NCBI RefSeq assembly: GCF_025398195.1
Contig: NZ_JAODNV010000019.1
Span: 32,651-96,650 of the forward strand
DNA from: Chelativorans petroleitrophicus
Lineage (GTDB): Bacteria > Pseudomonadota > Alphaproteobacteria > Rhizobiales > Rhizobiaceae
Reading direction: 5' to 3'
DNA: 64,000 nucleotides
Part shown: piece after piece, positions 34,675-44,315 of the stretch
Position numbering within the stretch: position 1 is the stretch's first letter
Layout of the letters: the number at the start of each line of letters is the position of its first letter
Notes under the pieces: model-generated
The model's input: the letters and a program-made list of their open reading frames with translations, nothing else
Databases searched by the model: none
What the model was told of the DNA's origin: nothing
Made by a program: the position numbers and the translations under genes

Positions 34675-35826
34675 ATGGCTGGGTTTCAGAGCGCAGCGCA
34701 GGTGCAGCGGGTGCGGGCCGAAGCGGCACGGCCGTGGCTTTCGCCCATCAACCGTCGGCGCTGGCAGAACTTCAAGGCCAACCGGCGCGGCTACTGGTCA
34801 TTGTGGATCTTCCTTGGCCTTTTCGTCCTCTCGCTCTTTGCCGAGTTCATCGCCAATGACAAGCCAATCATCGCCTCCTACAAGGGCGAGCTCCTCTTTC
34901 CGGTGGTTGTCGATTACCCGGAGGAGAAATTCGGCGGCTTTCTCGCGGTTACGGACTACCGCGACCCCTTCATCCAGGAGGAGATCGAGGCCAACGGTTG
35001 GATGATCTGGCCGCCCATCCGCTATTCCTACCGCACCGTCAACAGTGAAATTCCGGAGGCCGCACCCGCGAAGCCCTCCTGGCTTTATACAAAGGAAGAG
35101 CGCTGCAGCCGCTATCCCCTGGGCGTGGACGATCCCAACTGCACGATGGGTAACTGGAACTGGCTCGGCACTGACGATCAGGCGCGCGACGTGCTGGCGC
35201 GCGTCATCTACGGCTTCCGCATCTCCGTCCTGTTCGGACTGGTGCTGACCGCCGCATCCGCCGTCATCGGCGTTTCGGCTGGTGCGGTGCAGGGCTATTT
35301 CGGCGGCTGGACAGACTTGATCTTCCAGCGGTTCATCGAGATCTGGTCGTCGATCCCCGTGCTCTACCTCATTCTCATCATCGCCGCCGTTCTGCCGCCT
35401 GGCTTCTGGATACTGCTCGGCATAATGCTGCTCTTCTCCTGGGTGGCGTTCGTGGGCGTCGTGCGCGCGGAGTTCCTGCGGGCGCGCAACTTCGAATATG
35501 TGGCTGCCGCCCGCGCGCTCGGCGTGCCAAATCGTACCATCATGTTTCGGCATCTCCTGCCGAACGCCATGGTGGCCACCCTCACCTTCCTGCCCTTCAT
35601 CCTCAATGGGTCGATAACGACGCTCACTTCGCTCGACTTTCTGGGCTTCGGCTTGCCGCCCGGCTCGCCCTCGCTCGGCGAGCTACTGCGGCAGGGGCAG
35701 AGGAACCTCAACGCCCCTTGGCTCGGCATCACGGGTTTCCTCACCCTCTCCGTCATGCTGTCGCTTCTGATCTTCATCGGTGAAGCAGTGCGCGATGCCT
35801 TCGATCCGAGGAAGACGTTCAGATGA
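34675..35826 (+). CDS. yejE: peptide ABC transporter permease YejE
   Basis: A 383-residue inner-membrane permease of the DppC/OppC type. The N-terminal NRRRWQNFKANRRGYWSLWI region is typical, followed by a long periplasmic domain (about 55-160, with GTDDQARDVLARVIYGF at its end) and five further helices. The EAA loop is ARNFEYVAAARALGVPNRTI. It directly follows yejB. After its stop the operon is interrupted by about 570 bp carrying a small toxin-antitoxin-like pair before yejF. Confidence 0.93.
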   Translation: MAGFQSAAQVQRVRAEAARPWLSPINRRRWQNFKANRRGYWSLWIFLGLFVLSLFAEFIANDKPIIASYKGELLFPVVVDYPEEKFGGFLAVTDYRDPFIQEEIEANGWMIWPPIRYSYRTVNSEIPEAAPAKPSWLYTKEERCSRYPLGVDDPNCTMGNWNWLGTDDQARDVLARVIYGFRISVLFGLVLTAASAVIGVSAGAVQGYFGGWTDLIFQRFIEIWSSIPVLYLILIIAAVLPPGFWILLGIMLLFSWVAFVGVVRAEFLRARNFEYVAAARALGVPNRTIMFRHLLPNAMVATLTFLPFILNGSITTLTSLDFLGFGLPPGSPSLGELLRQGQRNLNAPWLGITGFLTLSVMLSLLIFIGEAVRDAFDPRKTFR

Positions 35827-36056
35827 GGCACGCCTCTTGGTATGGAGTGAAGCATCTTCTATCTTGGCAATTGCTATGGACCTGACATCCTGAACGAGGC
35901 CGTGCAGCGGACTTAGCGCGCTACGCTCAATGGAAGAGAACACGCTATGGGCATCGTCGTGAGAAAGCACTACAGGGCTTCCAGGCTGCCGGCGCATTTG
36001 CGCACGGGATCTCGGAGGATGTGCTGGTTCGCGTGGCGGTTGAAGAGGAGCCGGTA

Positions 36057-36200
36057 ATGTCGCTGCTCAGTCGTGAGGAGCTGTTGAACCTGGTGCGTCA
36101 GGCACAGGCGAATCCGCCGGGCACGCCCGTGAAACGAGGGGGCACTACAGAGGAAGCCGTCACGCAGACCAGAGACCTGCGCGACGAATGGGAGGACTGA
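36057..36200 (+). CDS. small antitoxin-like protein upstream of a PIN-like fragment
   Basis: A 47-residue open frame beginning MSLLSREELLNLVRQAQANP and ending TRDLRDEWED, with GAGGAG 6 nt before the ATG. It is short, charged and helical, and is followed by a PIN-like gene whose ATG overlaps its TGA (TGATG), the typical layout of VapB-VapC pairs. The frame stays open upstream to about 35882 without an ATG/GTG start near a ribosome-binding site, so a longer ancestral gene is possible. I do not recognise the family by sequence; the call rests on layout. Confidence 0.5.
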   Translation: MSLLSREELLNLVRQAQANPPGTPVKRGGTTEEAVTQTRDLRDEWED

Positions 36201-36385
36201 TGGAGCCCTTCCGGCGCCTCTATCTGGATGCGAATCTGCTCACAGAGCTCGGCGAGGGCGAAGGAGAGATACAGCGGCTGCTATTCGAGCTTCTCGCAAA
36301 GCAGATGACGCATGAGTGCGTGTTTCTCTGCACCATCAAGCGCCCTGCGACAGTCGGGGTCCTTCAAACTATTCTGGAGAGCTGA
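36200..36385 (+). CDS. PIN-domain-like toxin fragment
   Basis: A 61-residue product starting MEPFRRLYLDANLLTELGEG. The YLDAN motif just after the start is that of PIN-domain ribonucleases such as VapC, where this Asp is a metal ligand. PIN proteins normally run to about 130 residues with three more acidic residues. Here the frame stops after GVLQTILES, so either the protein is a truncated relic or a fragment left when the gene was broken. The stop lies 8 bp before the yejF start, so insertion of this pair has probably placed it in the yej transcript. Confidence 0.45.
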   Translation: MEPFRRLYLDANLLTELGEGEGEIQRLLFELLAKQMTHECVFLCTIKRPATVGVLQTILES

Positions 36386-36393
36386 GGCATCAC

Positions 36394-38022
36394 TTGACCT
36401 CCCCACTCCTTTCCATCCGCAACCTTTCCGTTGCCTTCACCCAGGGCGACAGGGAAACGCTCGCCGTTGACCGCGTCTCGTTCGACATCCGCCCGGGCGA
36501 GACCGTGGCGCTGGTGGGCGAGTCGGGGTCGGGCAAGTCTGTCACCGCGCTTTCGGTACTGAAGCTCCTGCCTTACCCGGCGGCAAGCCACCCTTCGGGC
36601 GAGATTCTATACGGCGGACGCGACCTGCTCGCCGCCGACGAGAACCACCTTCGGCGCGTGCGCGGCAACGAGATCAGCATGATCTTTCAGGAGCCGATGA
36701 CATCGCTCAACCCGCTTCACACGCTGGAGAAGCAGGTGGGCGAGGTTCTGAAGGTGCATCGCGGAATGTCCGACCGGGCCGCTCGCGAGCGCACACTGGA
36801 ACTGCTCAAGCAGGTGGGCATACGGGAGGCGGAAAAGCGGCTGGGCGCGTTCCCGCACCAGCTTTCCGGCGGCCAACGCCAGCGCGTGATGATCGCCATG
36901 GCCCTTGCCAACGAGCCGAAGCTGCTCATCGCCGACGAGCCCACCACCGCGCTCGACGTTACGGTACAGGCGCAGATTCTTGAGCTTCTTGCGCGCCTCA
37001 AACGCGAGCAAAACCTGTCGATGCTGTTCATTACGCACGATCTCGGCATTGTCCGTAAGGTGGCGGACCGGGTGTGCGTGATGACCGGCGGACGGATCGT
37101 CGAGACCGGGGCGACGGCCGACATCTTCTCCAACCCCCAGCACGAGTATACCCGTCATCTTCTGGCCGCCGAACCCAAGGGCGAGCCGCCGCGGAGCGAC
37201 CCGTCGGCCAAGAAGGTGCTGGAGGGAGACAACATCAAGGTATGGTTCCCGATCAAGAAGGGGCTGCTCAGGCGCACGGTCGATCACGTGAAGGGCGTGG
37301 ATGGCGTCGATGTGACCGTGCGGGCGGGGCAGACCCTCGGTGTCGTGGGGGAGTCAGGCTCCGGCAAGACGACGCTGGGGCTGGCACTGTCGCGCATGAT
37401 CGCGTCCGAGGGCGAAATCCGCTTTAGGGGCGAGCCGATCAACCGGCGCTCTTTCCGCCAGATGCGGCCGCTCAGGCGGGAGATGCAGATCGTCTTTCAG
37501 GACCCCTATGGCAGCTTGAGCCCCCGCATGTCGGTGGCCGAGATCATCCAGGAGGGGCTGAAAATCCATGAGCCGGGGCTTTCGGCCGAAGAGCGGGACC
37601 GCCAGGTGGTGGAAGTGCTCGAGGAGGTCGGTCTCGATCCGGAGGCACGGTTCCGCTACCCCCACGAGTTTTCCGGCGGGCAGCGCCAGAGGATCGCCAT
37701 CGCGCGCGCCATGGTGCTGAAGCCCCGCTTCGTCATGCTCGACGAGCCCACCTCCGCGCTCGACATGAGTGTGCAGGCTCAGGTGGTGGACTTGCTACGC
37801 GACCTGCAGAAGCGCCACCAGCTCGCCTACCTCTTCATCAGTCACGACCTGAAGGTCGTGCGTGCGCTTGCCAATGAGGTGATCGTGATGCGGGCAGGCA
37901 AGGTGGTGGAAGCGGGACCCGCCGACCAGATCTTTCACGCACCGAAGACCGACTATACGAAGGCTCTCATAGCCGCAGCCTTTGACATCGCGACGGCGCC
38001 GACGGGCGTGGTGAGTGAGTAA
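36394..38022 (+). CDS. yejF: peptide ABC transporter, fused dual ATPase YejF
   Basis: A 542-residue protein with two complete ABC ATPase domains, each followed by an oligopeptide/dipeptide-type C-terminal segment. The first has Walker A GESGSGKS, signature [13 protein letters not shown] and Walker [13 protein letters not shown]. The second has [23 protein letters not shown] and [13 protein letters not shown]. It powers the YejBE permease with either of the two binding proteins. Start TTG 36394 is the best fit to the family start ([14 protein letters not shown]); there is no ATG with a ribosome-binding site closer. The gene is separated from yejE by the small toxin-antitoxin-like pair. Confidence 0.92.
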   Translation: MTSPLLSIRNLSVAFTQGDRETLAVDRVSFDIRPGETVALVGESGSGKSVTALSVLKLLPYPAASHPSGEILYGGRDLLAADENHLRRVRGNEISMIFQEPMTSLNPLHTLEKQVGEVLKVHRGMSDRAARERTLELLKQVGIREAEKRLGAFPHQLSGGQRQRVMIAMALANEPKLLIADEPTTALDVTVQAQILELLARLKREQNLSMLFITHDLGIVRKVADRVCVMTGGRIVETGATADIFSNPQHEYTRHLLAAEPKGEPPRSDPSAKKVLEGDNIKVWFPIKKGLLRRTVDHVKGVDGVDVTVRAGQTLGVVGESGSGKTTLGLALSRMIASEGEIRFRGEPINRRSFRQMRPLRREMQIVFQDPYGSLSPRMSVAEIIQEGLKIHEPGLSAEERDRQVVEVLEEVGLDPEARFRYPHEFSGGQRQRIAIARAMVLKPRFVMLDEPTSALDMSVQAQVVDLLRDLQKRHQLAYLFISHDLKVVRALANEVIVMRAGKVVEAGPADQIFHAPKTDYTKALIAAAFDIATAPTGVVSE

Positions 38023-38046
38023 TCAGCAATAAAACAGGGTGAGAGA

Positions 38047-39000
38047 ATGACCGGCCAGCCAGCGGCGCACCGCATATTGCTTTCCATCAAGGGCCTGCAC
38101 CCGCAGCGCTGGTACGAGCTGCTTTCAAAGGGGCGCGAGGTGGTGCTGGAGCCCGAAGGGGAGGCGGACCCGACCATACGCTATGCGGTGGTCTGGAAGC
38201 AGCCGCCTGGCCTGCTCAAGCGCTTGCCCAATCTGCAGGTGATCTTCTCCATGGGCGCCGGGGTCGATCACATTCTCGCCGACCCGGAACTACCTGATGT
38301 GCCGATCGTGCGTGTGGTGGCGGAAAACCTCACGCAGCACATGGTGGAATATGTCTGCTGGCGCGTGCTGGATCATCACCGTCAGGGCATAACCTATCGT
38401 GCCCAGCAGCGGGAGAAGATCTGGCACGAGCCTCCCCAGCCACCGGCCAGCGAAGTGGCGGTCGGTATTATGGGCTTGGGCGAGCTGGGCCGGGCCGCCG
38501 CGAAGGCGCTCCGTGCGATCGGGTTCACGGTCAATGGCTGGAGCCGCCGCGAACGGCGCGTGGAGGGAGTGAACGGCTTTCATGGCGAGGCTGGGCTTAC
38601 GCCCTTCCTCAATGCGACGGACATTCTCGTGGTCCTTCTGCCGCTTACGCCCGCCACGGAAGGCATCATCGATTATTCGGTGCTGCAGCGGCTGAGGCGA
38701 AAGGGACCTCTGGGCGGGCCTTGCCTGATCAATGCCGGGCGGGGACGATTGCAGAAGGAGGCGGATATTCTGAGGGCGCTGGAGAAAGGCGTGCTCAAGG
38801 AGGCAAGTCTCGATGTTTTCGAGCGCGAGCCGCTCGACCTGCAAAGCTCGCTTTGGACGCACCCGCGTGTGTTTGTCACGCCGCACGCCGCCGCAACCTC
38901 GGACCCGGCACATCTCGCGCCGCTGATGCTTCAGCAGATGGAGGCGTTCGAGCGCGGCGAGCCACTGAAGAATGTGGTTGACCGCCAGGCCGGCTACTGA
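38047..39000 (+). CDS. glyoxylate/hydroxypyruvate reductase A-like 2-hydroxyacid dehydrogenase
   Basis: A 317-residue NAD(P)-dependent D-2-hydroxyacid dehydrogenase of the GhrA type. The Rossmann motif is VGIMGLGELGRAA, the catalytic Arg lies in LINAGRGRLQKE, Glu in LDVFEREPLD, and His in VTPHAAATSD. GhrA reduces glyoxylate and hydroxypyruvate, and a similar role is likely. It follows yejF by 24 bp with GAGAGA upstream of ATG 38047, so it could be co-transcribed with the peptide importer, as is seen in some rhizobia, though I cannot confirm a link in function. Confidence 0.88.
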   Translation: MTGQPAAHRILLSIKGLHPQRWYELLSKGREVVLEPEGEADPTIRYAVVWKQPPGLLKRLPNLQVIFSMGAGVDHILADPELPDVPIVRVVAENLTQHMVEYVCWRVLDHHRQGITYRAQQREKIWHEPPQPPASEVAVGIMGLGELGRAAAKALRAIGFTVNGWSRRERRVEGVNGFHGEAGLTPFLNATDILVVLLPLTPATEGIIDYSVLQRLRRKGPLGGPCLINAGRGRLQKEADILRALEKGVLKEASLDVFEREPLDLQSSLWTHPRVFVTPHAAATSDPAHLAPLMLQQMEAFERGEPLKNVVDRQAGY

Positions 39001-39043
39001 GGCTGCGCCCGATCGATTGCCGCTGGCCGTGGGCAGCAGACTC

Positions 39044-39250
39044 TCAGCGGTTGATCAGCCAGAGAATGAAAGTCAGCGCCAAGCTGATGAGGATCGATGT
39101 GGTGATCGGGATATAGACGCGAAAATTCTCGCCGCCGAAGGCAAGATCGCCGGGGAGGCGACCTAGCCCCAGCTTCTGGATGAACGGCCACAAAAGCCCC
39201 ACCGCGATCAGAATGATGCCGAAAGTGATGAGCAACCGGCTCATATCCAT
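39044..39250 (-). CDS. DUF2905 small membrane protein
   Basis: A 68-residue protein with two membrane helices: MSRLLITFGIILIAVGLLWP near the N-terminus and a second ending LISLALTFILWLINR. Between them lies the conserved LGLGRLPGDLAFGGENFRVY, the DUF2905 signature. Its role is unknown. It is convergent with the GhrA-like gene and separated from hsp20 by 92 bp. Confidence 0.87.
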   Translation of the reverse strand: MDMSRLLITFGIILIAVGLLWPFIQKLGLGRLPGDLAFGGENFRVYIPITTSILISLALTFILWLINR

Positions 39251-39342
39251 CTACCCGCGTCCATCTCCTGCGTTGCGGCCGATGAGATAGGCGCGGGCTG
39301 CCACGGAGACAATGGCATCCTGGCGGGAGCTGGCGTTTCGGG

Positions 39343-39822
39343 TCAGCCCTTTTTCACCTCGATGCGCCGCATGCGCGATTTCGCCTCTTCGGTCTTGGGC
39401 AGCCGGATGGTCAGCACTCCTTTCTTGAAGGTCGCCTCCGCCTTGTCGGTGTTGATGCCTGGAGGCAGCGGTACCGCGCGGTGGAAGCTTCCGTAGGTGC
39501 GCTCCGAAAGATAATAGTCCTTCTTCTTTTCCTCCCTCTCGGCCTTCTTTTCACCGCGCACGGTGAGCATCTCGTCGCTGATGTTCACCTCGATGTCCTT
39601 CTCGTCCATGCCCGGAAGCTCGATGGACACCTCGACCTCGTCGTCCGTCTCGGAGACATCGGTGCTGGGCTCCGTGCCCGTAAACAGGTTGGGCATGCGG
39701 GGGCTGCGCCGCCAGAAATTGGTGAAGATGTCGTCGATCTCCTGCTGCAGGCTCATCAGTGGATTGCGTCCGCTTTCCTCCTCGCGCCGGTTCCAAGGCA
39801 GGTTTCTGCGTAAGTTCCACAT
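39343..39822 (-). CDS. small heat-shock protein, Hsp20/IbpA family
   Basis: A 159-residue alpha-crystallin-domain chaperone. The N-terminal arm (MWNLRRNLPWNRREEESGRN) is followed by the alpha-crystallin domain at about 50-145 (STDVSETDDEVEVSIELPG, EKDIEVNISDEMLTVRGEKK, and the late motif KKGVLTIRLPK). AAGGAGG 6 nt before the ATG is a near-perfect ribosome-binding site. Proteins of this kind hold unfolded clients during heat or oxidative stress. No ROSE-type leader was recognised in the 104-bp upstream gap. Confidence 0.92.
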   Translation of the reverse strand: MWNLRRNLPWNRREEESGRNPLMSLQQEIDDIFTNFWRRSPRMPNLFTGTEPSTDVSETDDEVEVSIELPGMDEKDIEVNISDEMLTVRGEKKAEREEKKKDYYLSERTYGSFHRAVPLPPGINTDKAEATFKKGVLTIRLPKTEEAKSRMRRIEVKKG

Positions 39823-39926
39823 GACATACCTCCTTTCATTTCACGTGGTTGCGCGCCTTCGCCAGCCATCCGCGCAGCCGCGCCATTCGACTTCCTGCCA
39901 ACGCCGCAGGCGGCAAGCCTGACCGG

Positions 39927-41120
39927 TCAGCCATTGCGTGCCTCCATGCCCGGCTTGAGCACGACTTTGGTGGTCTCGTTCTGCTCGAAAGCGAATTTAC
40001 GGTAGGCATCAGGGCCCTTCTCAAGTGGCATGCGGTGGCTGATGAGGAAGGTGGTGTTGATCCGATTGTCGCGGATCATTTCGAGCAATCCAGACAGGTA
40101 TTTCTGCACGTGCGTCTGCCCGGTGCGCATCGTCAGGCCCTTCTGCATGAAGGCGCCGACCGGGAATTTGTCGACAAAGCCGCCATAGACACCCGGCACG
40201 GACACGCGCCCACCTTTGCGGCAGGCATAGAGCGCCTCGCGCAATACATGCGAGCGGTCCGTCTCGAGCCTGAGCGACTGCTTGGCGTAATCGTAAAGAT
40301 TGTCCGGCGCGAAGCCGTGACTTTCGAGACCGACTGCGTCGATCACCGCGTCGGGACCGATCCCGCCCGTCATCTCCATCAGCGCCTCGTAGACGCGGGT
40401 GTTGCGGTAGTTGACGGTCTTGGCGCCGAGCTTCCGGGCGAGCTCCAGCCGGTGGGGGTAGTGATCGATGGCGATCACCTGCGCCGCGCCCATGATGAGC
40501 GCGCTCTGGATCGCAAAGAGTCCGACAGGTCCGCAGCCCCATACGGCCACCGTGTCGCCTTCCTCGATCTCGCAATTTTCCGCCGCCATCCAGCCCGTGG
40601 GCAGAATGTCCGACAGGAAGAGCACCCTGTCGTCCTCCATCCCGTCATCGATGACGATCGGGCCGACGTCGGAAAAAGGCACGCGCACATATTCGGCCTG
40701 CCCACCGGCATAGCCGCCGGTCAGATGCGAGTAGCCGAAGAAGCCGCACATATGGTGGCCATAGAGCATCTGCGAGATGTCGGCCTTGTAAGCCGGGTTG
40801 GAATTGTCGCAGGCGGCGAATTGCTGGCGTCTGCAAAAGAAGCAGTTTCCGCAGGCGATCACGAAGGGGACGACGACGCGATCGCCCCTCTTGAGCCTGG
40901 TGTTGCCTCTGCCGACATCCACCACCTCGCCCATGAATTCGTGGCCCAGGATGTCGCCGGGCCGCATGGTGGGGATTACACCGTCATAGAGGTGCAGGTC
41001 CGAACCGCAAATGGCGGTAGACGTCACCTTGATGATGGCATCGCGAGGATTTACGATCTGCGGATCCGGGACCGTTTCGACCCGGACGTCGTGCTTTCCG
41101 TGCCAGGTAAGCGCACGCAT
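39927..41120 (-). CDS. zinc-dependent alcohol dehydrogenase (formaldehyde-dehydrogenase-like)
   Basis: A 397-residue medium-chain dehydrogenase. Catalytic zinc ligands are Cys38 (AICGSDLH) and His60-Glu61 (GHEFMGE). The structural zinc site is Cys90, Cys93, Cys96 and Cys104. The nucleotide-binding motif is [12 protein letters not shown]. The insertion after it, with [20 protein letters not shown], is typical of the glutathione-independent formaldehyde dehydrogenase-like branch. It forms an operon with the SRPBCC protein 10 bp upstream. The likely role is detoxification of an alcohol or aldehyde; the exact substrate is unclear. Confidence 0.9.
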   Translation of the reverse strand: MRALTWHGKHDVRVETVPDPQIVNPRDAIIKVTSTAICGSDLHLYDGVIPTMRPGDILGHEFMGEVVDVGRGNTRLKRGDRVVVPFVIACGNCFFCRRQQFAACDNSNPAYKADISQMLYGHHMCGFFGYSHLTGGYAGGQAEYVRVPFSDVGPIVIDDGMEDDRVLFLSDILPTGWMAAENCEIEEGDTVAVWGCGPVGLFAIQSALIMGAAQVIAIDHYPHRLELARKLGAKTVNYRNTRVYEALMEMTGGIGPDAVIDAVGLESHGFAPDNLYDYAKQSLRLETDRSHVLREALYACRKGGRVSVPGVYGGFVDKFPVGAFMQKGLTMRTGQTHVQKYLSGLLEMIRDNRINTTFLISHRMPLEKGPDAYRKFAFEQNETTKVVLKPGMEARNG

Positions 41121-41130
41121 AGCGCACCCC

Positions 41131-41787
41131 TCAGCCGTGCGACGCGGCGGGGCGAGATGCGGCGGTGGCGATCTCGCCGGTCTCCATGAGCTGTTTGAAC
41201 CGGCGCAATTCGCGCCGGGTCTGAACGCCCGGCCCCCGCTGGAACAGCTTTGCCGTCATGCGGCCCACCGCTCCGCCGGACGGATCGTAGGCGATCACCG
41301 CCTCAATTTCGGTGCCGCGTCCGCCGGGCGCATCGCGGAATGAGACCCGGCCGCTGTTGCGGACCTGCGCGTTCTCGTCCGATTCCCATGCGATAAGCTC
41401 GTTGGGGCGGTCTTCCACAATCTTCGTCTCGAATTCGACCGTACTGCCCGCCGGTCCCTCGACCACCCAGCGCGAGCGTGTCTGGTCGAGCGGGGTGACG
41501 GAGCGGACGTTCTCCATGAAATTGGGAAAAATGGCGAAATCGCGCCAGCGCGCATAAACCTCCTCACGCGGGCGGTTGACCGTAATGGTGCGGCCGGCGA
41601 AGATACCTTCACGCCAGCGCCCTTTTCTGCGCCAGGTTCTTCGCGGCGCGTCTTCAGGCTCAATGATGCGGCGGTGGCCGCGCATCATGTTGCGCGCGGC
41701 GAAGAGAACGGCTGCACCGGCAACGACGCCCAGCACACCCGCTGCAAGTGCCCGGCCGTTCGACCGGCGGACGTGTCTGCGATACAT
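41131..41787 (-). CDS. membrane-anchored SRPBCC (polyketide-cyclase/START-like) protein
   Basis: A 218-residue protein. After an Arg-rich start there is one membrane segment ([20 protein letters not shown]), then a START-like domain: [50 protein letters not shown], and a final helix ending [12 protein letters not shown]. Such proteins bind hydrophobic ligands. In rhizobia and actinobacteria this kind of 'cyclase/dehydrase' is often beside the zinc alcohol dehydrogenase found here, 10 bp downstream. The exact ligand is unknown. Confidence 0.85.
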   Translation of the reverse strand: MYRRHVRRSNGRALAAGVLGVVAGAAVLFAARNMMRGHRRIIEPEDAPRRTWRRKGRWREGIFAGRTITVNRPREEVYARWRDFAIFPNFMENVRSVTPLDQTRSRWVVEGPAGSTVEFETKIVEDRPNELIAWESDENAQVRNSGRVSFRDAPGGRGTEIEAVIAYDPSGGAVGRMTAKLFQRGPGVQTRRELRRFKQLMETGEIATAASRPAASHG

Positions 41788-42029
41788 GGAACGCTCCCTC
41801 GATGAGAGCTTCGTTTTGCCGGCCCCAACGCGGGCGCGGGAAAGATGTTCCCGGCCGAACGCCGTTTCAGCATGCCTTGATAAATGCCGGCTTCATGCTT
41901 CCGGCGGATACGCTGCATGCCTAGGAGGGCAGCGGTTTGCTTCACCACGGGCCGGGGTGCGGCCTCGATCGTTAAAATGCGGCGGAGCTTGTAAAATGTT
42001 CCTTCGCCGCGGCCGGATATACCGCAGCC

Positions 42030-42851
42030 ATGAAAGGGCGGATTCGGACCATTGTTTCCAGGGTTTCGGCGGTAACGGCGCTGGCCATCGCGGCCACTTA
42101 CGCCGCCTCCTTCATAACGCGCCTGTTCACCGGCGCACCTCACACTTCCGTGGATCTATTTGAGTGTTTCGTAATCCCGTTGATGGTGGGCGTTCCGATC
42201 CTAACCTGGTTGTTCGACCAGATGGAGCGGCTGAAGGAGGCAAACCGCAATCTCGTCTTCATGAACGAGAAAATGCGGGAGGCCTGCCGCCAGCTCGAGC
42301 TCGCACATGAAATCGTGACCCACACTGCCGGTCACGATCGCATGACCGGCCTGCTTAATCGCGAACGCTTCACGGAGTATCTGGAGCAGGCGCTGCGCGA
42401 TGGCACCCGTGCCGTCCTGCTGCTTATCGACGCCGATCATTTCAAGCAGATCAACGACCGATTCGGCCATCTTAAAGGCGATGATGCCCTCGTGCAGATC
42501 GCGCGTGCGATTCGCTCCTCAGTGCGCCGGCAGGATGCGGTCGGCCGCATCGGAGGCGAGGAATTTGCCGTGCTGCTGGAAGATGTCAGCCTCACCCAGG
42601 CAGCCGAAATGGCGGAGCGGATCCGGCAAAGTGTCCAGGATATCGCCTGGCATTATGCCGAACCCGGAGTGCACCGGCTGAGCGTAAGCATCGGCGGCGC
42701 CATGTTGGGCAACGGGCTGGATACGGCGGCCGCCGTTTTCGATCAGGCGGACCGCTGCCTGTATGCGGCCAAGCGTGCCGGCCGCAATCGCGTCCATTTC
42801 AAGGTTCCGATCAGGGAGGCCGAACCGGACATGCTGCTCAAGGCAGGCTGA
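42030..42851 (+). CDS. diguanylate cyclase with a membrane anchor
   Basis: A 273-residue GGDEF protein that would make cyclic di-GMP from two GTP. Two membrane helices (about 10-30 and 42-63) are joined by a short coiled-coil (QMERLKEANRNLVFMNEKMR) to a GGDEF domain starting at HDRMTGLLNRE. The active site is GRIGGEEFAVLL and the metal/GTP-binding part is LIDADHFKQINDRFGH. An RRQD inhibitory I-site sits five residues before GGEEF, so product feedback is expected. It lacks an EAL domain. No sensory domain is recognisable in the short periplasmic loop. The c-di-GMP link to the glycosyltransferase 6 kb away is conjectural. Confidence 0.93.
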   Translation: MKGRIRTIVSRVSAVTALAIAATYAASFITRLFTGAPHTSVDLFECFVIPLMVGVPILTWLFDQMERLKEANRNLVFMNEKMREACRQLELAHEIVTHTAGHDRMTGLLNRERFTEYLEQALRDGTRAVLLLIDADHFKQINDRFGHLKGDDALVQIARAIRSSVRRQDAVGRIGGEEFAVLLEDVSLTQAAEMAERIRQSVQDIAWHYAEPGVHRLSVSIGGAMLGNGLDTAAAVFDQADRCLYAAKRAGRNRVHFKVPIREAEPDMLLKAG

Positions 42852-42899
42852 CGGCGGTCAGGCTTCGGGGGGATCATGATCGGATTGCGCGCTCGTTGA

Positions 42900-43020
42900 T
42901 ATAAAAAGCACCCGCCGGGGGAGGATGCCGGCGGGTGCTTTTGAAGTCGGTCAGCACTAGGAGGAGGAAAGCTGACCGCATCTCGACGAGGCGGGAGGAG
43001 GAGACCCCGTCGAGGACTTG
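42900..43020 (-). ncRNA. cuckoo-type sRNA with three anti-Shine-Dalgarno loops
   Basis: Read on the minus strand, this gene forms three consecutive hairpins. Hairpin 1 (stem CTCGACG/CGTCGAG, plus 42982-43014) has a loop with CCUCCUCCC. Hairpin 2 (stem CGGTCAGC/GCTGACCG, plus 42948-42978) has a loop with CCUCCUCCU. Hairpin 3 (42904-42942) is the terminator, with CAUCCUCCC in its loop and a T-run after it. Repeated CCUCCUCCC hairpin loops, complementary to the Shine-Dalgarno sequence, define the 'cuckoo'/CcsR RNAs of Rhizobiales and Rhodobacterales, which are stress-induced in Rhodobacter. A -10-like CTATCT lies at plus 43027-43032, giving a transcript of about 120 nt. Promoter and 5' end are approximate. 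Confidence 0.75.
42904..42942. terminator. bidirectional terminator between the diguanylate cyclase and the sRNA
   Basis: AAAAGCACCCGCCGG (42904-42918) and CCGGCGGGTGCTTTT (42928-42942) form a perfect 15-bp stem with a 9-nt loop. It ends in T-runs on both strands, so it can stop the diguanylate cyclase transcript (+) and the sRNA (-). Confidence 0.9.
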
Positions 43021-43274
43021 CGCCGTAGATAGGGGACCCTGCGCGCGGTTTAAAGAGCCAACTTGCAAAAGAGCTATGCAAATGTGTCGCACCTGCTTTC
43101 CCTTACAGGGAAAGCGTAACCTCTCGGCAGTGCAACCTTCGTAAAGGACAGGCGCCTTCATGGTTGGTGGTTGAAGACGTAGTCTGATTGCTCCGAGTAC
43201 GGGAGGGGGAGGGGGTGCAGTTGCCGCTGAAATGACGGAATGTACTGGGTAATAATTCGGGGTGGCGGCCACCG

Positions 43275-44189
43275 ATGCTAACAGGTACGGGCGGGAGTGC
43301 GCATCGACGGTTCATGGGGGCCGGTCGATCGACAAACGTGGAAATATTGAATGTGATTCCCGCGAGCGCGGGCCCGCGGAAGGCGACGTTCGGAGGCGGG
43401 GTAGTTCACTCGATTCGCCCGCCGGGATCACAAAACTTCCTTTCCGAGAATCACTTTGCGGCGATAATGCTTGCGCCCTCGCCAAAAATTTCCGCGGCCT
43501 TTGCAAGCGATAAGCTCGAGACCTTCGATGCACCGCTGGGCATGCTGGTCATCAACCCCGCCAATGTGGAAAGCCGGACCATCTGGTCATCTACACGAGA
43601 GAATCTGGTGGTGGGGATCCGCCGCGAGAGCATGCTTTCCCTGGCCGAGCAGGAATTTGACATGGGCGCGGCCGAGCTTCGAACCGTGCCATTCGGCACC
43701 GTCGATCCGACTGCGCTGTCACTTGCGCAGATGCTCCGTGACGAAGTGGCTCGGAGCGACCGTGCCAACGAGCTTCTGATTGATTCGGTAATCACCATTT
43801 TCGGTCTTCATCTGCTGCGCAAATATGCCGACTCACGCGTGCGGCCCACCCGGGTGAAGGGCGGGCTTTCCGAGTACAGCGCGCGCAGGGTCCGTGATTT
43901 TCTGGAGAATAACTTCGCCCGGAAGCTTTCCGTGGCGGACCTCGCCGAGGTCTGCGATCTTTCGCCGGGGCATTTCCTTCAGGCTTTCACAAAGACCTTC
44001 GGCGAGCCCCCGCACAAATATCTTCTCAACCGGCGGCTTGACGCGGCGGAAAAGCTGCTTTGGGAGACGAGCATGACCATCTCCGAGGTGGCCTATATGA
44101 GCGGCTTTTCAAGCCAGAGCCACCTCACCTCAACCATGCAGCGTTACAGACACGTCACGCCCGCGCAACTGCGCGCACCAGGCCGTTAA
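43275..44189 (+). CDS. AraC-family transcriptional regulator
   Basis: A regulator of up to 304 residues, with the AraC/XylS DNA-binding domain at its C-terminus. Two HTHs are present: KLSVADLAEVCDLSPGHFLQ, and TISEVAYMSGFSSQSHLTST ending MQRYRHVTPAQLR. The N-terminal half (about 1-190) is an AraC-type effector domain without a clear cupin motif. Three starts are possible: ATG 43275, ATG 43314 or GTG 43338. I give the longest, preceded by GGGGTGG. It stands convergent to uxuB and is separated from the sRNA by 254 bp with no gene; possible regulation of uxu genes is speculative. Confidence 0.87.
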   Translation: MLTGTGGSAHRRFMGAGRSTNVEILNVIPASAGPRKATFGGGVVHSIRPPGSQNFLSENHFAAIMLAPSPKISAAFASDKLETFDAPLGMLVINPANVESRTIWSSTRENLVVGIRRESMLSLAEQEFDMGAAELRTVPFGTVDPTALSLAQMLRDEVARSDRANELLIDSVITIFGLHLLRKYADSRVRPTRVKGGLSEYSARRVRDFLENNFARKLSVADLAEVCDLSPGHFLQAFTKTFGEPPHKYLLNRRLDAAEKLLWETSMTISEVAYMSGFSSQSHLTSTMQRYRHVTPAQLRAPGR

Positions 44190-44315
44190 GGACCGTCAAT
44201 CCGACATTGGTAAGCAGCTGGACCGCTTGCGTGCCATCGCGGATGCAATCCGCCCCGCCGACACAGGATAATGATCTCCGCCTGCACGACCACGAAGCTG
44301 CCTTTGGTCCGGAGT

